The notes under the pieces: model-generated | Told to the model about the DNA's origin: nothing | The model's database searches: none | The model's input: only the letters and a program-made list of their open reading frames with translations | Shown: positions 11,965 through 23,777 of the stretch, in pieces | Numbering within the stretch: the first letter of the stretch is position 1 | Layout: every line of letters begins with the position of its first letter | Assembly (NCBI RefSeq): GCF_016906535.1 | Contig: NC_057375.1 | Location: 1,736,001-1,800,000, forward strand | Length of the DNA stretch: 64,000 bases | Source: Rhizoctonia solani | Taxonomy: Eukaryota; Basidiomycota; Agaricomycetes; Cantharellales; Ceratobasidiaceae | Direction of reading: 5' to 3' | Position numbers and translations under genes: made by a program

Positions 11965-14004
11965 ATGACTCGAAGTTTCGCATTAACCAGAGGACTATAC
12001 GCCTTGTTATTGGCCGCTAGGACCTATGGCACTGGACACACCTGCGTAGGTTGCTGGCTTCGTGTAAAGGCAAGTCACTGAGGCCATCATAGTGCAATAA
12101 ATTGGAGATTGGGACGTTGGAACAGCGGGTACCCAACCCCCCTGATGCGGACTACCACGTCGAGGCCCAAAGGCACTGGTGTGAGCCTGGCTTGCTCCAT
12201 TATCCCCGCAGTGTTTATTAACAGCTGCAAAACAACATACCTGTAAAGCTTCCACTGCTAGGTTAAGTCCGGCATGTGTGTTTGTCCCAGAGTCATCATC
12301 AGAGGTGGCTACTGCCGTCAAAATCTTTGTCGATAACGACTACCAATTTGCCATACGAGGTGGAGGACATGCACCTAACCCTGGATGGGCTAGCACACGC
12401 TCCGGAGTGCTCATCTCTCTCTCGGAGCTTTCGAACATCGAGATCAGCGATGACAGCTCTACGGGGCCTCGAAAATCTCGGGAGCGCTCCGGGACTCGCT
12501 ATTGTCGGCGAGCATTCCGGATCCGTCGGATCCCAACGAGGAGGCTCCCAAAACCGGAGCACTCCAGAGCGCTCCTGGGTTTTTGGGGCCCCCGTAGAGA
12601 GGAAGTCAGTGGTGATTGGAGCCGGAAACAGGTGGGGGGGAGGTATATTCCAAGACTGCCGAGCACAATATTACGGTCGCGGGAGGGCAAGTGTCCAAGG
12701 TTGGCGTGAGCGGGTTCCTTCTGGGCGGTGGACTCTCTTTCTTGATGCACTCGCAAGGGTTCTCTGCGAATACCGTACTATCGTACGAGGTATGTATTCT
12801 AATATAATATCATGGGTTAATTTTGCTAACCCTACTATAGATTGTTCTTGCTAGCGGTGAGATTGCCATAGTCACATCACAATCAAATAAGGACTTGTTC
12901 AAGGCACTCAAGGGCGGCACAAGCAACTTTGGGGTTGTGACCTCATTCACCCTCGAAGCCTACCCAATCAATCATGTCTATGCAGGATTTTTGTTCTATG
13001 ATCCGGGGCAGTACGATAGGCTATTCTCTCTTCTGGAGATATATGATCGCAAAGGTGTCGAGGCTGATCCCAAGACTCACATGGTCCCAACCTTTATATG
13101 CAACCCGTCTAAGAATATCGATATGGCTAGATTCTACACATTCCACTCCGACCCTATTACAACGCCGCCGCCAGTATTCAAGCCCTTTTTTGATGTCCCT
13201 ACTGTCCAGCGTACTGTGCAGGTCAAGACTGTGAAAGAAGCCAATGATGATATAATCGAGGGATTTGACGATGGATTAAGGTATCGCGCATGCGCATTGT
13301 TGACAACCAATATCGCATAGTCTGACTTCCCCACGTGCAGATATGACATGCAAACTTACTCTATTCAAGCCGATGCCGGACTATTCAAGCAATTGCACGA
13401 AATTTGGCATTCAACAACAATTGGATTAAACTCGACGCTACCCGGATGGTCCTCGATCATGTTGTATCAGCCTGTCTCTAATAACATGATCCGCACGAGT
13501 GAAAAGAAGGGGGGCAATATACTTGGCCTGAAACCGGCTAACGATCCATTGATTAGTAGGTTATGAATTGCTTCATTGGTTTAATTGATCGAACTAACTG
13601 TTGTTAAATCAAATTGATTATCATAGTTGTCAGCTATATGTTCACTTGGTTGCGACAAGAACATGACCGCGAAGTGTATACGGAAATTAAAAGGCTGTTA
13701 TCTGTCTCCAGAGATATCGCGGAATCGCAAAATCGACTTGAGAGATATATGTACGTTCAGGCCTTCCCTATTTGACTCAATCATTGATCCCACTTCAAGA
13801 TACCCAAACTACGCAGGGTCCGAGCAAAAGCCTATTGAGTCTTATGGGCCCGTCCAAGTGAACTTTCTCCGAAAGGTCAAAGCCGAGTACGATCCCGACG
13901 GGATATTTGAGAATTTATGCCGGGGAGGATTCAAGATTCCTTCCCAGCATTCTAATGCCCAAAACATCACCCCAAGTGTGCAAGCGAGCTTGTTCGACCA
14001 ATAG
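11965..14004 (+). pseudogene. FAD-dependent oxidase (BBE type), copy 1, interrupted by a small transposon
   Basis: The first of four tandem paralogues. The start ATG at 11965 opens a signal peptide, and exon borders match copy 2. Domains: FAD-binding (PCMH) fold with RGGGH, whose His should carry the flavin, then the GFLLGGGLSF loop, a central substrate domain, and the C-terminal BBE segment (PNYAGSEQKPIESYGP) near 13805-13850. Two breaks are seen in the FAD domain. A 143-base inverted-repeat element sits at 12457-12599 with an AG duplication, adding 145 bases (a +1 shift). The following TGGGGG tract (12633-12640) has one G more than copy 2. The summed shift is +2, so the frame is not restored. 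Everything downstream is well conserved, so the damage is recent or the allele may still make a truncated product. In an intact state it would oxidise an alcohol, sugar or amine-type substrate outside the cell with O2; the substrate is unknown. Confidence 0.8.
12457..12599 (+). mobile_element. MITE-like element, copy A, 143 bases
   Basis: The element begins CTCTACGGGGCC and ends GGGGCCCCCGTAGAG, so the ends are inverted repeats extending inward imperfectly for about 30 bases (CCCGGGAGCGCTC-like). It is flanked by AG on both sides. Comparison with the uninterrupted paralogue at 18285-18295 shows that removing the element plus one AG restores an Asp-Asp-Arg-Lys-Ser reading where copy 2 has Asp-Asp-Thr-Lys-Ser. 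It has no coding capacity. It matches copy B at 20257-20463 (in reverse) except that a central segment of about 61 bases is missing between two short repeats (GAGCATTCCGGA and GAGCAATCCGGA in copy B). Confidence 0.85.
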
Positions 14005-14511
14005 ACTTGTTTGTACTCTGCGTTGCCCCCAAATCACAAAGTTTAGTGTCTTCCCAAAATGACTGTTTTCAATACTGGTATGATTTTCTCTATAAAAAAA
14101 AAAAAAGCGAACCTGTGAAAATGCGTTAGTACGAATCATCCCGAGAATAATATGCATTGTTTGCTGAGTCCAGTACATCGTAGGCTTCTATCTAGCAGGG
14201 TATGGTAATCCGGAATAGTAATGTGTAAGATCAGCGTTAAAGCCGGGTGCGGGTCCGACACTTCCGCGGGTTTAATGTCAACTCATTGATTTAGACCAGA
14301 GCTGGATCCGATATTACTATAGGCTGCCTAATTCGGCTGCCCTGGGTTTGGCAAGTCGGATACATCCGAATTACGAGAAGAGCTATAGCCACTCCGCCCT
14401 CCACTTTACTTCTTCAAAACATTTGACTTCAATACAAAGTACCATACATCAGATGATTTGATTGTAGATACACGGTAATCCCAGGTAGATAACCGCACTT
14501 GTTTCGGAAAC

Positions 14512-15151
14512 TCAAACGGGTCGGAACCACCAGCGCTGCTTCTCGTCGACAGAATCACTGACCGAAGTAACCTATTTCCGAGAATAGATGTCATGAAATA
14601 GGGTTGGGGCGATATCAATGAGACTTACGGGAGACCCATCCGAAGCAGGGCTGAAGGTCCACGGATATTGTCTGTTTCCGTTCTTGATTCTACCAAAGTG
14701 CGCGATGGAGAATAGTTAGCAGATATACGATACTGTTTGGAGCATCTTACAAATATCCAGTATCATCCTGATATATGCTGAATACATAGGCGCCAACGGC
14801 AGAGTGATGATAGTCCCCTTGTTAGAGCCTCCAGCCTCAAGATTCTGGTTGTCGACGGGCTTGAGCTCATAAACAGAGCCGCCAAATCTGTCGGGGCCAT
14901 ATCGCCGAAGAACCCACTAATAATAGGTGAATTTGGGACGATTTGGGGGGAACGTCAGTACATTAGACGATGCAAGTTCCCAACGTATACGATAGTGTAC
15001 TTACGTGCTGCTTGGTGTTGCTAGCATCGAGTGGTGTGCCAGTAATGTCCTGGCGGTCGCCGTTGAACGTCAAGGCAAGTTGTTGGCCTTGAGGACTTTG
15101 AACACGATTGTAGATGATATAGGTGCCGTTCTGGGGGTAAAGCTCAGGCAT
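14512..15151 (-). CDS. Small beta-trefoil protein (ricin-B-lectin / mycocypin-like)
   Basis: Four exons on the minus strand run from ATG at 15151-15149 to TGA at 14514-14512. The first exon reads GTYIIYNRVQSPQGQQLALT, the second begins WVLRRYG and contains YELKPVDNQNLEAGG, and the last ends with DEKQRWWFRPV. This Q-W spaced, repeated beta-strand pattern of about 150 residues is typical of single-domain fungal beta-trefoil proteins, which act as carbohydrate-binding lectins or protease inhibitors, often in defence. No signal peptide is seen, so it is probably cytosolic. There is one frame break in exon 2 near 14790-14795: TTGGCGCC where TTGGGCGCC would continue into GAYVFSIYQDDTGY. This may be a one-base assembly loss. 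It lies between flavin-oxidase copies 1 and 2, on the opposite strand. Confidence 0.7.
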
Positions 15152-17788
15152 GTTAGATGTAGATTCGAGACTGGGGGCTGGGGCTGCTGATGGCAACTCA
15201 ACGGATGACACCCGTGGTTTATATAGACGTACTCAGGTGGCAAAATCGTCGTTGTACCTTATTGAAGTATTGTTTGTACATATGGGTGTTCACCACCCTT
15301 GTACTCAGCTATCGTGCTCCAACTTCGTGGTCAGGCGCACACATGGTGCATATATTCGCAAATACCCATCATGGATATTCATTCTCTATTAGGGCAACTA
15401 AACTACCATATTTTATCGTATTGTATTGTATTGCATCCGAGTGCGAACTGTAAACCGCGTCTATGGCTCACCCGAGTCGACAGGAGCAGCCCGTGAACAC
15501 AATGGATAAGCGTTATACAACTCTAAATATTTCACTCCTCATTCAATTGATGCTGGTTGATATATAACATCAAGTAACATAATATTAACTACTTCCCAAT
15601 CGTAATCACATCGCCAAGCACTCTCGTTTGTGAATTGATTGCTTTGTTGGAAAGTTTGACTTCTAACGATTCTTCAGGTCGCAACTTTCATTCAATCGCA
15701 ACTGAGAAGGGTTGGATACACCGCTATTAAGACAAAGAACCAGCCCTGCAGCAGTGTCAACCCACGGGGTAATGCGTGAACCTTACGTCGATTACAAGGT
15801 TCTCAATATATAAATGTGTATGTACGTTTCAATTCATGAGCTCACCAACCATATCACAGAAGCTCGATTATGGCTGAAAATGATTATGTTTGCTTCAAAG
15901 ATTGATATCACCCGAGAGCTGGAAACCTGCATTGCCCCATACGGCTGGCTTAGTGCCTGTTCTTTCGTCATCAACTATGACCACAGTATCGTCCCGGTGG
16001 ATGCTGTTAAAATCCAAACCAATTGGTCATGGTAATTATTTAAACGCGATTATGGATGATGCAGTACCAGACGCAAGCTTTGCCCCGATGGTCCGACCCC
16101 CAACACGCATACAGTTTGAGGCACACTCAGTCTGAGCTCCAGGGTGACTCTGGTGTAAAATTTATTGCATGCTTTCCTGCAAGGAGGGTTTTAGAATTTG
16201 GAGCGTCATCTAGAATATCAATGATCTAAAGCTGCGAATATTCTAGGGCATTCGGCAGTAAAGATGATATGAGCCATGCTTAGCACTTCGTTATTTAAGA
16301 ATTCGATTGTGTAATTGAACAGTCATATCAAACCCACTAAGTACGCACCGCGCGTGTACATAGTAAGTCTTTGGTAAGCAGGTTGATATTTATGGTCCTC
16401 CAGGGTTGACATCACACCCTACCTGGGTAAGTGGACCCAAGACCCTCGGACTAAGGATAACTGTCTTCAGTCCAACTACAGGGTGCCTTAACCATACCTA
16501 TGATTCACTCATGAACTCAATTTTGCTCCACAAGGCCTCGATAATTCTACGACATATGAACACTGGAGTAAGTGTCATATATCACTACTTGTCACATTCC
16601 TCGCTCCGTGTTCGTTCATGTGTTCTCATGAGATGAGACCTGGGAAACCCTTGTAAGTGAACCCACTCTCTTGGACACGTCTTCTGGGACATACCTACAA
16701 GCACTCGCAAGTGCCGGTAGTTTCCCTGTGGAAGCTGTCAAAAATCCCGGGATTCGTTCACTATAAATGACCTGTCCAGAGAGTACAGAGTAACCACGCT
16801 TAGGGTGTGTATATGATATAAGTGACGGGGATTGGAAAGGCAAGTGGCAAAGTCCGCTGTTCGGTAAACCTTAGTAACAAAGGTTCGTATATTGCACCGA
16901 GAGAAAACCTATCAAAAGAAAACATGAGTCAAGAGAACATAAAAGGAGAAAGATTATGTAGGTACCCTACCCACACCATGTCAACTACCCACCAATCGCA
17001 ATCAGACCGCTGATACAAACTGATAACACTCGCATCTGCAACCTCGAAACCATCTAACCTTTTCTAGCGATCCGCCTTACATATACCGTCAGGGCTCCCG
17101 ACCTGCAGTATGGGAAGACATTAGCCGAGCTTATAATTATAAATCAATAGTGAAGTGACGCAACAGGCACCTTTTTAATACACAATGTACAGGTCAAGAG
17201 TCCTGACTGTATTACTGGCCTAAGATAGGTTTAAATCCGATATCTCCGGGCTCGAGTTCGACTGGATCGGGAACATCTGATTGAGAAAAACAGGGTCTGT
17301 CTCAACCGGGAAGAGTCAGATAAATTAAAATCAGAAGACACCTATATTCTACGAAGCGGGATGGTGATCTTGAGTCCCAGGGTCTGGTGTATGAGATGAG
17401 CAAGAAGGAATAGCGGCCCCGGATTGAAAACCTGTCGCTGTTAAGAGAGCTATCCAACGCTGGTGATTGAAACTCCTAATATAGGTTTATTTCGGTTCTA
17501 GTGGGGGACCGTCAAATTATTTCACTACGGGGGCAAAAAGCGACTGAGCGCTCACCACCTCGTAAATGCAAGCACCTCGGGACCTGGAATGTGGTGGCCC
17601 AGAAAGTGCTTGTCAAGTGCTTGCGACAATGGCCAGAAGGTGCTCTTCACGACCTTCAAGGCGCCCTGGAGTTACGCCACAATCAGAGGGCTGGAGCAAT
17701 AGAAATTGACACGACTCTATAGTTGTGAGCTTCTTTACGCCCCTTGTTTTCGTGTCACCCCTCCAGAACTCCTCACTTGACTGGACTG
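15152..17788. other. Intergenic stretch, no gene seen
   Basis: 2.6 kb upstream of flavin-oxidase copy 2 and of the beta-trefoil gene. Only short open frames without motifs occur, and no inverted-repeat element is visible. The promoters of both flanking genes must lie here, but I could not pick out convincing elements. Confidence 0.6.
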
Positions 17789-19717
17789 ATGAATCGATCC
17801 TTCTCATTGATATGGGGACTATGTGTGGCCCTATTATTGACCATTGGGACCTATGGCGCGTCGCATGCCTGTGTAAGTTGGCCAATCTATGAGACAAACA
17901 AGGTGTTCAATCTTGTAGTGCGATCAACTGGAGATGGCGATTTCGAAACGGGTGCTCAAGTCTTCTGATGCAAGCTACCATGTCGAGGCAAACAAACACT
18001 GGTGTGAGCCCAATTTACCCATAGACATCATACTCTACGCTTCAGCTTGGAATAAGTAATTCATATTAACTCATGCCATAGCGTCCACCGCTAGATCAAA
18101 TCCAGCGTGTATTTTTGTTCCAGAGTCATCTTTCGATGTGTCCGTCGCCATCAAGATCTTTGTGGACAACAATTGCCAATTTGCCGTGCGAGGAGGGGGT
18201 CATACAACCAACCCGGGTTGGGCCAGCACCAACTCTGGGGTGCTTATCTCTCTCTCAAAGCTCACAGCCATTGAGATCAGCGATGACACGAAGTCGGTTG
18301 TGATTGGAGCCGGTAATAGGTGGGGGGATGTTTACGCGAGAATCGGCGAGTATAACGTTACAGTTGCGGGAGGGCGAGTCTCCGGGGTTGGAGTAAGCGG
18401 GTTTCTTCTTGGCGGTGGCCTCTCTTTCTTGATGCACTCGGAAGGATTTTCGGCCGATACTGTACTCTCGTACGAGGTACATATTTTAATGCTAATAGTT
18501 ACAGCACCATGCTAAACCTGTTTTACGTAACAGATTGTACTGGCCAGCGGTGAAGTTGCCACCGTCACATCAAAATCAAACGAGGACCTGTTCAGGGCAC
18601 TTAAAGGTGGGACAGGGAATTTTGGCATAGTAACCTCTTTCACGCTCCAAACGTACCCAATTGGAAAAATTCACGCTGGATATCTTTTCTATGCTCCGGA
18701 TCAGACCGAGGAGCTGTTCTCACTTATGGAAACATATGCTCGTGAAGGGGTTGAAATCGATCCAAAAACACACTTAATTCAAGTGTTCGCATGCACACCA
18801 TCTCAGAATGTTGATATGGCCGCGTTATATTTGTTTTACCCCGAGCCCTTTACAATATCACCGCCAGTTATCAAACCGTTCTTAGATGCTTCTGTACAAG
18901 AAGTTATCCAAGTCAAGACAATGAAGGATGCCACCGACGAAATAAGTGCAGGGCTTCAGGACGGACTCAGGTACCACGCTTTTTTAGCAATACAGTATTT
19001 GTGCTTAATTCCGAGTGTGGTAGATACGATATACATGCCTACTCTGTACGAGCCGATGCAAGGCTGTTCAAACAACTCCACGATATCTGGCATTCGTCTA
19101 CAATGGAGTTGAACTCGACAATACCCGGCTGGTCCTCCACCATGGTTTACCAATCTATATCCAACAGCATGATTCGTGCTAGCAATAAGAAGGGAGGGAA
19201 TGTACTTGGATTGGAACCAGAAGACGATCCTCTAATGAGTAAGTTTCCATTCTCCTGTTTGGTCAGTTACCACGACTTATGCCTCACCAATCTGACCGGT
19301 TATTATTATAGTTATCAGTCTCTTATTCACATGGATACAACCTGAAGATGACGACAAGGTGTATGCGGTAATCGACAAACTCATGGCTACCTCTACAAGT
19401 ATTGCAGAATCGCAGGATAGATTGGGACGATACATGTGCGTGCTTGCGCCTCTTTCGTAGTTCTTACCAGTGGAGCTAATAACTCCCCAAGATATCTGAA
19501 TTATGCAGGTCCTGGGCAAAACCCAATTGAATCGTACGGACCTGCTCAAGTACACTTCCTTCAGAAGGTCAAAGCCAAGTATGATCCTAACGGCGTATTC
19601 GAAAGGCTGTCTCGGGGTGGATTCAAGATTCCTTCGCAGTGCCCTAATATTGAAGATGGCTATCTCAATATGCAGACAGGTTCACCTGATCAACGAGCTT
19701 GTTTTTACTTTTCGTAG
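17789..19717 (+). CDS. Secreted FAD-dependent oxidase (BBE type), copy 2, intact
   Basis: The only undamaged member of the four-gene array: seven exons join in frame from ATG 17789 to TAG 19715-19717, giving about 520 residues. A signal peptide (residues 1-25, ending near GASHAC) leads into a PCMH FAD-binding domain with RGGGH (His near residue 96, the expected 8-alpha-histidyl flavin link), AGNRWGDVY, and GGRVSGVGVSGFLLGGG. In classical berberine-bridge enzymes the last motif has a Cys that makes a second flavin bond; here that position is Val, so attachment should be through His only. The C-terminal BBE motif is YLNYAGPGQNPIESYGP, ending GGFKIPS. Family knowledge suggests extracellular oxidation of a sugar, alcohol or alkaloid-type substrate with release of H2O2; the substrate is unknown. 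Intron positions are the same in all four copies, so they arose by duplication. Confidence 0.9.
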
Positions 19718-21331
19718 TACTAGTCAAATAAATTGATGGACTGTTATAAACATGTACTGTGAAATGAACCTAATTATGTACATATGGTTTTTAACTCTCC
19801 TCAGAATGATAAATAACATGCTTCACAGATTGTTCGAGTTGTCCGCTCTGTCAAATAATCGAGTGTCTCTTGTTGGGCGTGCTATAAATAATTTTCGTCG
19901 ACTCTCATTGATACTATCGGGGGTGGTATGTTAAATGCAATGACGAAATATTTGCCCTCGCGCCGGTGCATATAAGAGAAGAAAATGAGAGTATATCTAA
20001 TGAGGACATAGGTATACAACTGGGACCGGCAGATGGAAGAAGGGTGGGGGTTGGGGAGGCGGAACGCCGAACCGGGGTGCCACTGAGGCCGAGCCACCGA
20101 GCGAGCTGGGTGGGTGGGAATCACAGGAAAAGGGGGGGGGTCAATGGGACGGCATAAGCTCGCAGTACGTAGTAAGGAAGGGAAACGAACAAGGCACGCA
20201 AGCGCTGGAACGTGGTAGTATAAACAACGCGCAAACACGATACATAGTGCCTAGTACTCTACGGGGGCCCCAAAAACCCGGGAGCGCTCTGGGGTGCTCC
20301 GGTTCTGGGAACCTCCTCGTTAGGATCCGACGAATCCGGATTGCTCGGCGAGGACTTGAGAGCACTCCACGAGCCCTTCCGAGTGTCATACCAAACGCTC
20401 CGGAATGCTCGCTGACAATAGCGAGTCCCGGAGCGCTCCCGAGATTTTCGGGGCCCCGTAGAGTAAACGGTACCTACTCCGGCCTAATCGGCCCCGTACA
20501 CTTTTTGCGGCCTTCACACGCTCCGTCGCAAAACTCCACACATCAATACCCACCCTCTACACAATTGACGTACAAGGCTCAACGCCACTTTATGTCACGC
20601 AAATATTCTACTTCGAGAAATTTATCCGTCACTTACCAACTCCAATTATGCAAGATGCACTGTGGTTCAGTATGGTGTGGGGTTTTTCGAGCGCATGGAA
20701 GACCATATACACGCGCTCTCGAACGCTCGTGAACTTCACCGCTTTGATAGAATAGTTTGTGATTTGCCTGAGAACTGAAAGAAGTTAGACGTAGAGATTA
20801 TGCAAATAGGTAAATGTACAAGAGCACGAGAAGACGTTCGAGCGAAAGCAGAGAATCGCCGATAGACCAGATATAAGAGATGATTAAGCTCAGGAAATTT
20901 TCATCGAGGGACTGGGTATGATATCTGAACGGAGGCATCATCAAGGTGTCTCGTTTGTCGCTCCAGTCACAATTGTTTTTGCGATGCCTGTTCTATCACA
21001 AACAACGCGACAGCAGTTCCGCCCATTTTTGACCAGCTTGGCACGCCCATCATGCGTCCACACGAATGCACATCGATGTCTTAGCTAGTCCGACGTTGTT
21101 TCGTAAGAGTTTCATGGAAGCAGTTTGTGCACTTCATTTGAATCGCAGCTTCGGCCAGAAGACCGATTCCTAGATCAGAACCTTCTTTATATAAGAGTGC
21201 ATCAATCGGAAGTGATGTCAGATCAGACGTAAAAGGCACGACGCAACTCAAACTTAGCCGCCCAGCAGTATACTTAACTAGTACTGCGCTCCTCGTTCAA
21301 TGTTCGCGACTCTCTTCAATCATCCAGCATC
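19718..21331. other. Intergenic stretch containing a MITE-like element
   Basis: Between oxidase copies 2 and 3. Apart from the element at 20257-20463 and a G-rich stretch around 20030-20150, no gene or motif was found. The GC-rich open frames at 20141-20732 are products of the element and its surroundings. Confidence 0.6.
20257..20463 (-). mobile_element. MITE-like element, copy B, 207 bases (longest copy)
   Basis: It begins CTCTACGGGGGCCCC and ends GGGGCCCCGTAGAG; the inverted ends extend to CCCGGGAGCGCTC with small mismatches. It is flanked by TA on both sides (20255-20256 and 20464-20465). On the reverse strand it aligns with copy A along its whole length and carries an additional central segment of about 61 bases. 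It has no coding capacity. Confidence 0.85.
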
Positions 21332-23186
21332 ATGACAGGGAGTTTCTTGTGGGCGCAGCGATTATCTACAGTCGCATTATTGGCCGCTGTGGTCTGCGGC
21401 GCGTCTGAAACATGTGTAAGTTAGATGGTAACTTGGAAAGGCGTGATACTGAAAATACTGCAGTGTGAGCGGCTAGCCAAAGGGCTTTCACACAAGGTTA
21501 TTGCTCCCTTGAATCCCGAATACTTGATAGAGAATAATAAATATTGGTGTAAGGCCCACCTGTCAGCCTATCGACTAAGGCTTTAATACTGATACTTATG
21601 GCTCAGCGTCAAGGAGCGTATTGACTCCTTCGTGCATTCTTGTACCTGAATCCTCCTCGGACGTTGCAAAAGCTCTCAAGATCCTAGTTAAAAATAATTG
21701 CGAGTTTGCTGTACGAGGTGGGGGACATACCGCCAATCCCGGTTGGGCTGGCACAACTCTGGGATACTCATATCCTTGTCCAAGTTCACCGATATCAAGG
21801 TCAGCAAAGACGAAAAGTCGGTGATCGTCGGAGCTGGAAACAGGTGGGGAGATGTGTACACCGAGACCGAGAAGTATGGTGTAACTGTCGCAGGAGGGCG
21901 TGTCTCATCCGTCGGAGTGAGCGGTTTCTTGCTCGGTGGAGGCCTTTCGTTTTTGATGCACTCGGAAGGGTTCGCGGCAAATAGCGTGCTGTCATACGAG
22001 GTATGTGAACTGGAATATTTTGGCCTTTTTTGTGTTGGCTTAAACTCATGATTGCGTCGTCTTGTAGGTGGTGCTCGCAAACGGGACCGTTTCTATAGTC
22101 ACAGCAAAATCAGCCGGAGACTTGTTCAAAGCGCTCAAGGGCGGAACAGGTAATTTTGGTATCGCAACCTCTTTCACCCTTCAGGCCTATGCGATCAAGG
22201 ACGTTTATGCCGGAAATCTCTACTACACTCCGGACAAGTACGACATGCTTTTCCCGATCATGGAGCAATTCGCTCGTACAGGTATCGAATCGGACCCCAA
22301 AACGCACATGATTTCAACATTTATAAGCGCTCCGTCCCAGTTGCTTCAGTTGGCGGCGTTTTATACTTTCTATTCCGAACCCGTCACGGCGCCCCGCCAG
22401 CAATCCAACCTTTTTTTAATGTACCAACAACTGTCAATACCGTTGGAGTGAAGACAGTGAAGCAAGCAGTGATGAACTTGGAACGGGGATGTAAACGCGC
22501 TCAGGTATGTTTCTTGAACCTGCACGTTTAGGGCACTCGTGTATACTAATATCCTTGATCGATATCAATAAGGCAGGACATGCGTGCATATTCTATCCGA
22601 GCTAATGCGGATCTGTATAACAATTGGTTGATCGCTGTCATTCAATTACGGCCGAGCTGGGCTCGACGCCCGGATGGGGCTCGGCCATCATCTTTCAACC
22701 TATATCCAACAGTATGATCCGAGCAAGTGACAGAAAGGGGGAAACGTGCTTGGATTGGAGCCGGCGGACGACCCACTGATTCGTAAGTTAAAGTCAATGT
22801 TCGCTTTTTTTAGAACAAGGTCGCCGACCGTGACTGGACTTGTGGTACACAGTTGTCAGCTATCAGTTCACTTGGGAATTACCTCAAGACGACGAGAAGG
22901 CTTATGCAGCAGCTAATAGAATCATTGCTGAATCGATGGATATCGCAAAGTCGCAAAACCGCCTTGGACGATACGTGTAGGTCCTTATTTACCTCGCATA
23001 TTAGTCATTCCAAAACGTTGATCGCAATTTAAGATACCTCAACTATGCAAGCACGAACCAAAAGCCTATCGAATCCTATGGTTCAGACAAGTGGAGTTTC
23101 TTCAAAAGGTCAAAGCCAAGTACGATCCCCATAGGGTGTTTGAAAAACTATGTCCTGGGGGATTCAAGGTTCCCTCGAGCTCTTAA
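21332..23186 (+). pseudogene. FAD-dependent oxidase (BBE type), copy 3, many frame breaks
   Basis: The same architecture as copy 2: signal peptide from ATG 21332, RGGGH, GNRWGDVY, GGRVSSVGVSGFLLGGG, a BBE segment and the end GGFKVPSSS with TAA at 23184-23186. Compared with copies 2 and 4, bases are missing at several places: near 21752 (after Gly-Thr, before the TCTGGGATACTC stretch), near 22393-22400, near 22465, near 22483-22500 (followed by a stop), near 22610 (Leu-Tyr-Asn-Asn region) and near 22735 (GGGGG for GGGGGG). The product would be truncated within the FAD domain. The number of breaks makes real decay likely, although the shared habit of one-base losses in the whole window means some could be assembly errors. 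The sequence is closest to copy 4. Confidence 0.8.
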
Positions 23187-23777
23187 GATCACTGTTGGAT
23201 GTTACTGTATAGTTGGAACTCCCCTAGATGAGAAATATGGAGTAGTTGTAGCCCGGTCCATCTATGATTTGATGTCTTTGCTTTTCAGACAATGGCGACC
23301 ATACAGAAATTTGAGGAGTGGCTTATTGCAGTAAATTCAAGACAAGTGGTCTGTGCAAATCGCTCAATTGGCTTAACTACTTGAGGCAGTTGAGAGGGTT
23401 CGCGCCATGAGAGAAGCCGCGGTTACCTGATCGCGACGAGGATCGAGCCCGACACCGATCACGATCGCTCGCCATAATTGGATTACCAAGGGTCTCTTGA
23501 CAGGCGTTTTACCTTGGTGACTGGTTACTTCTTTCAAGCCAAGCCACATGATCGCTGGACCCTTCGTCAGACTCTCATTACGTTAATAGGAAACAGTCGC
23601 ATCGTACGAGTTTACTACTTTAGTTTTAGCTGGCCTCTATTATTTGCCCGAGTAGTCGGTGAAAACCAAGTTGTGTCATTCTGTATGTGGCGTGTCGCCG
23701 AACATCCCAAACGTTTTAAACCCAACACAGCACTGGCTTACCACCTGATTTGAATAGCACTCTCGGACCCGTACACG

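Noticed and set aside
12276..12854. A 192-codon frame covering the middle of oxidase copy 1
   Set aside because: It is an out-of-frame reading created by the inserted element and the real gene's sequence.
20141..20732. GC-rich open frames of 82 and 161 codons
   Set aside because: They run through the inverted-repeat element at 20257-20463, which explains their openness; no protein signature.
23390..23470. GC-rich stretch checked for a tRNA
   Set aside because: No cloverleaf with acceptor stem and T-arm can be formed.
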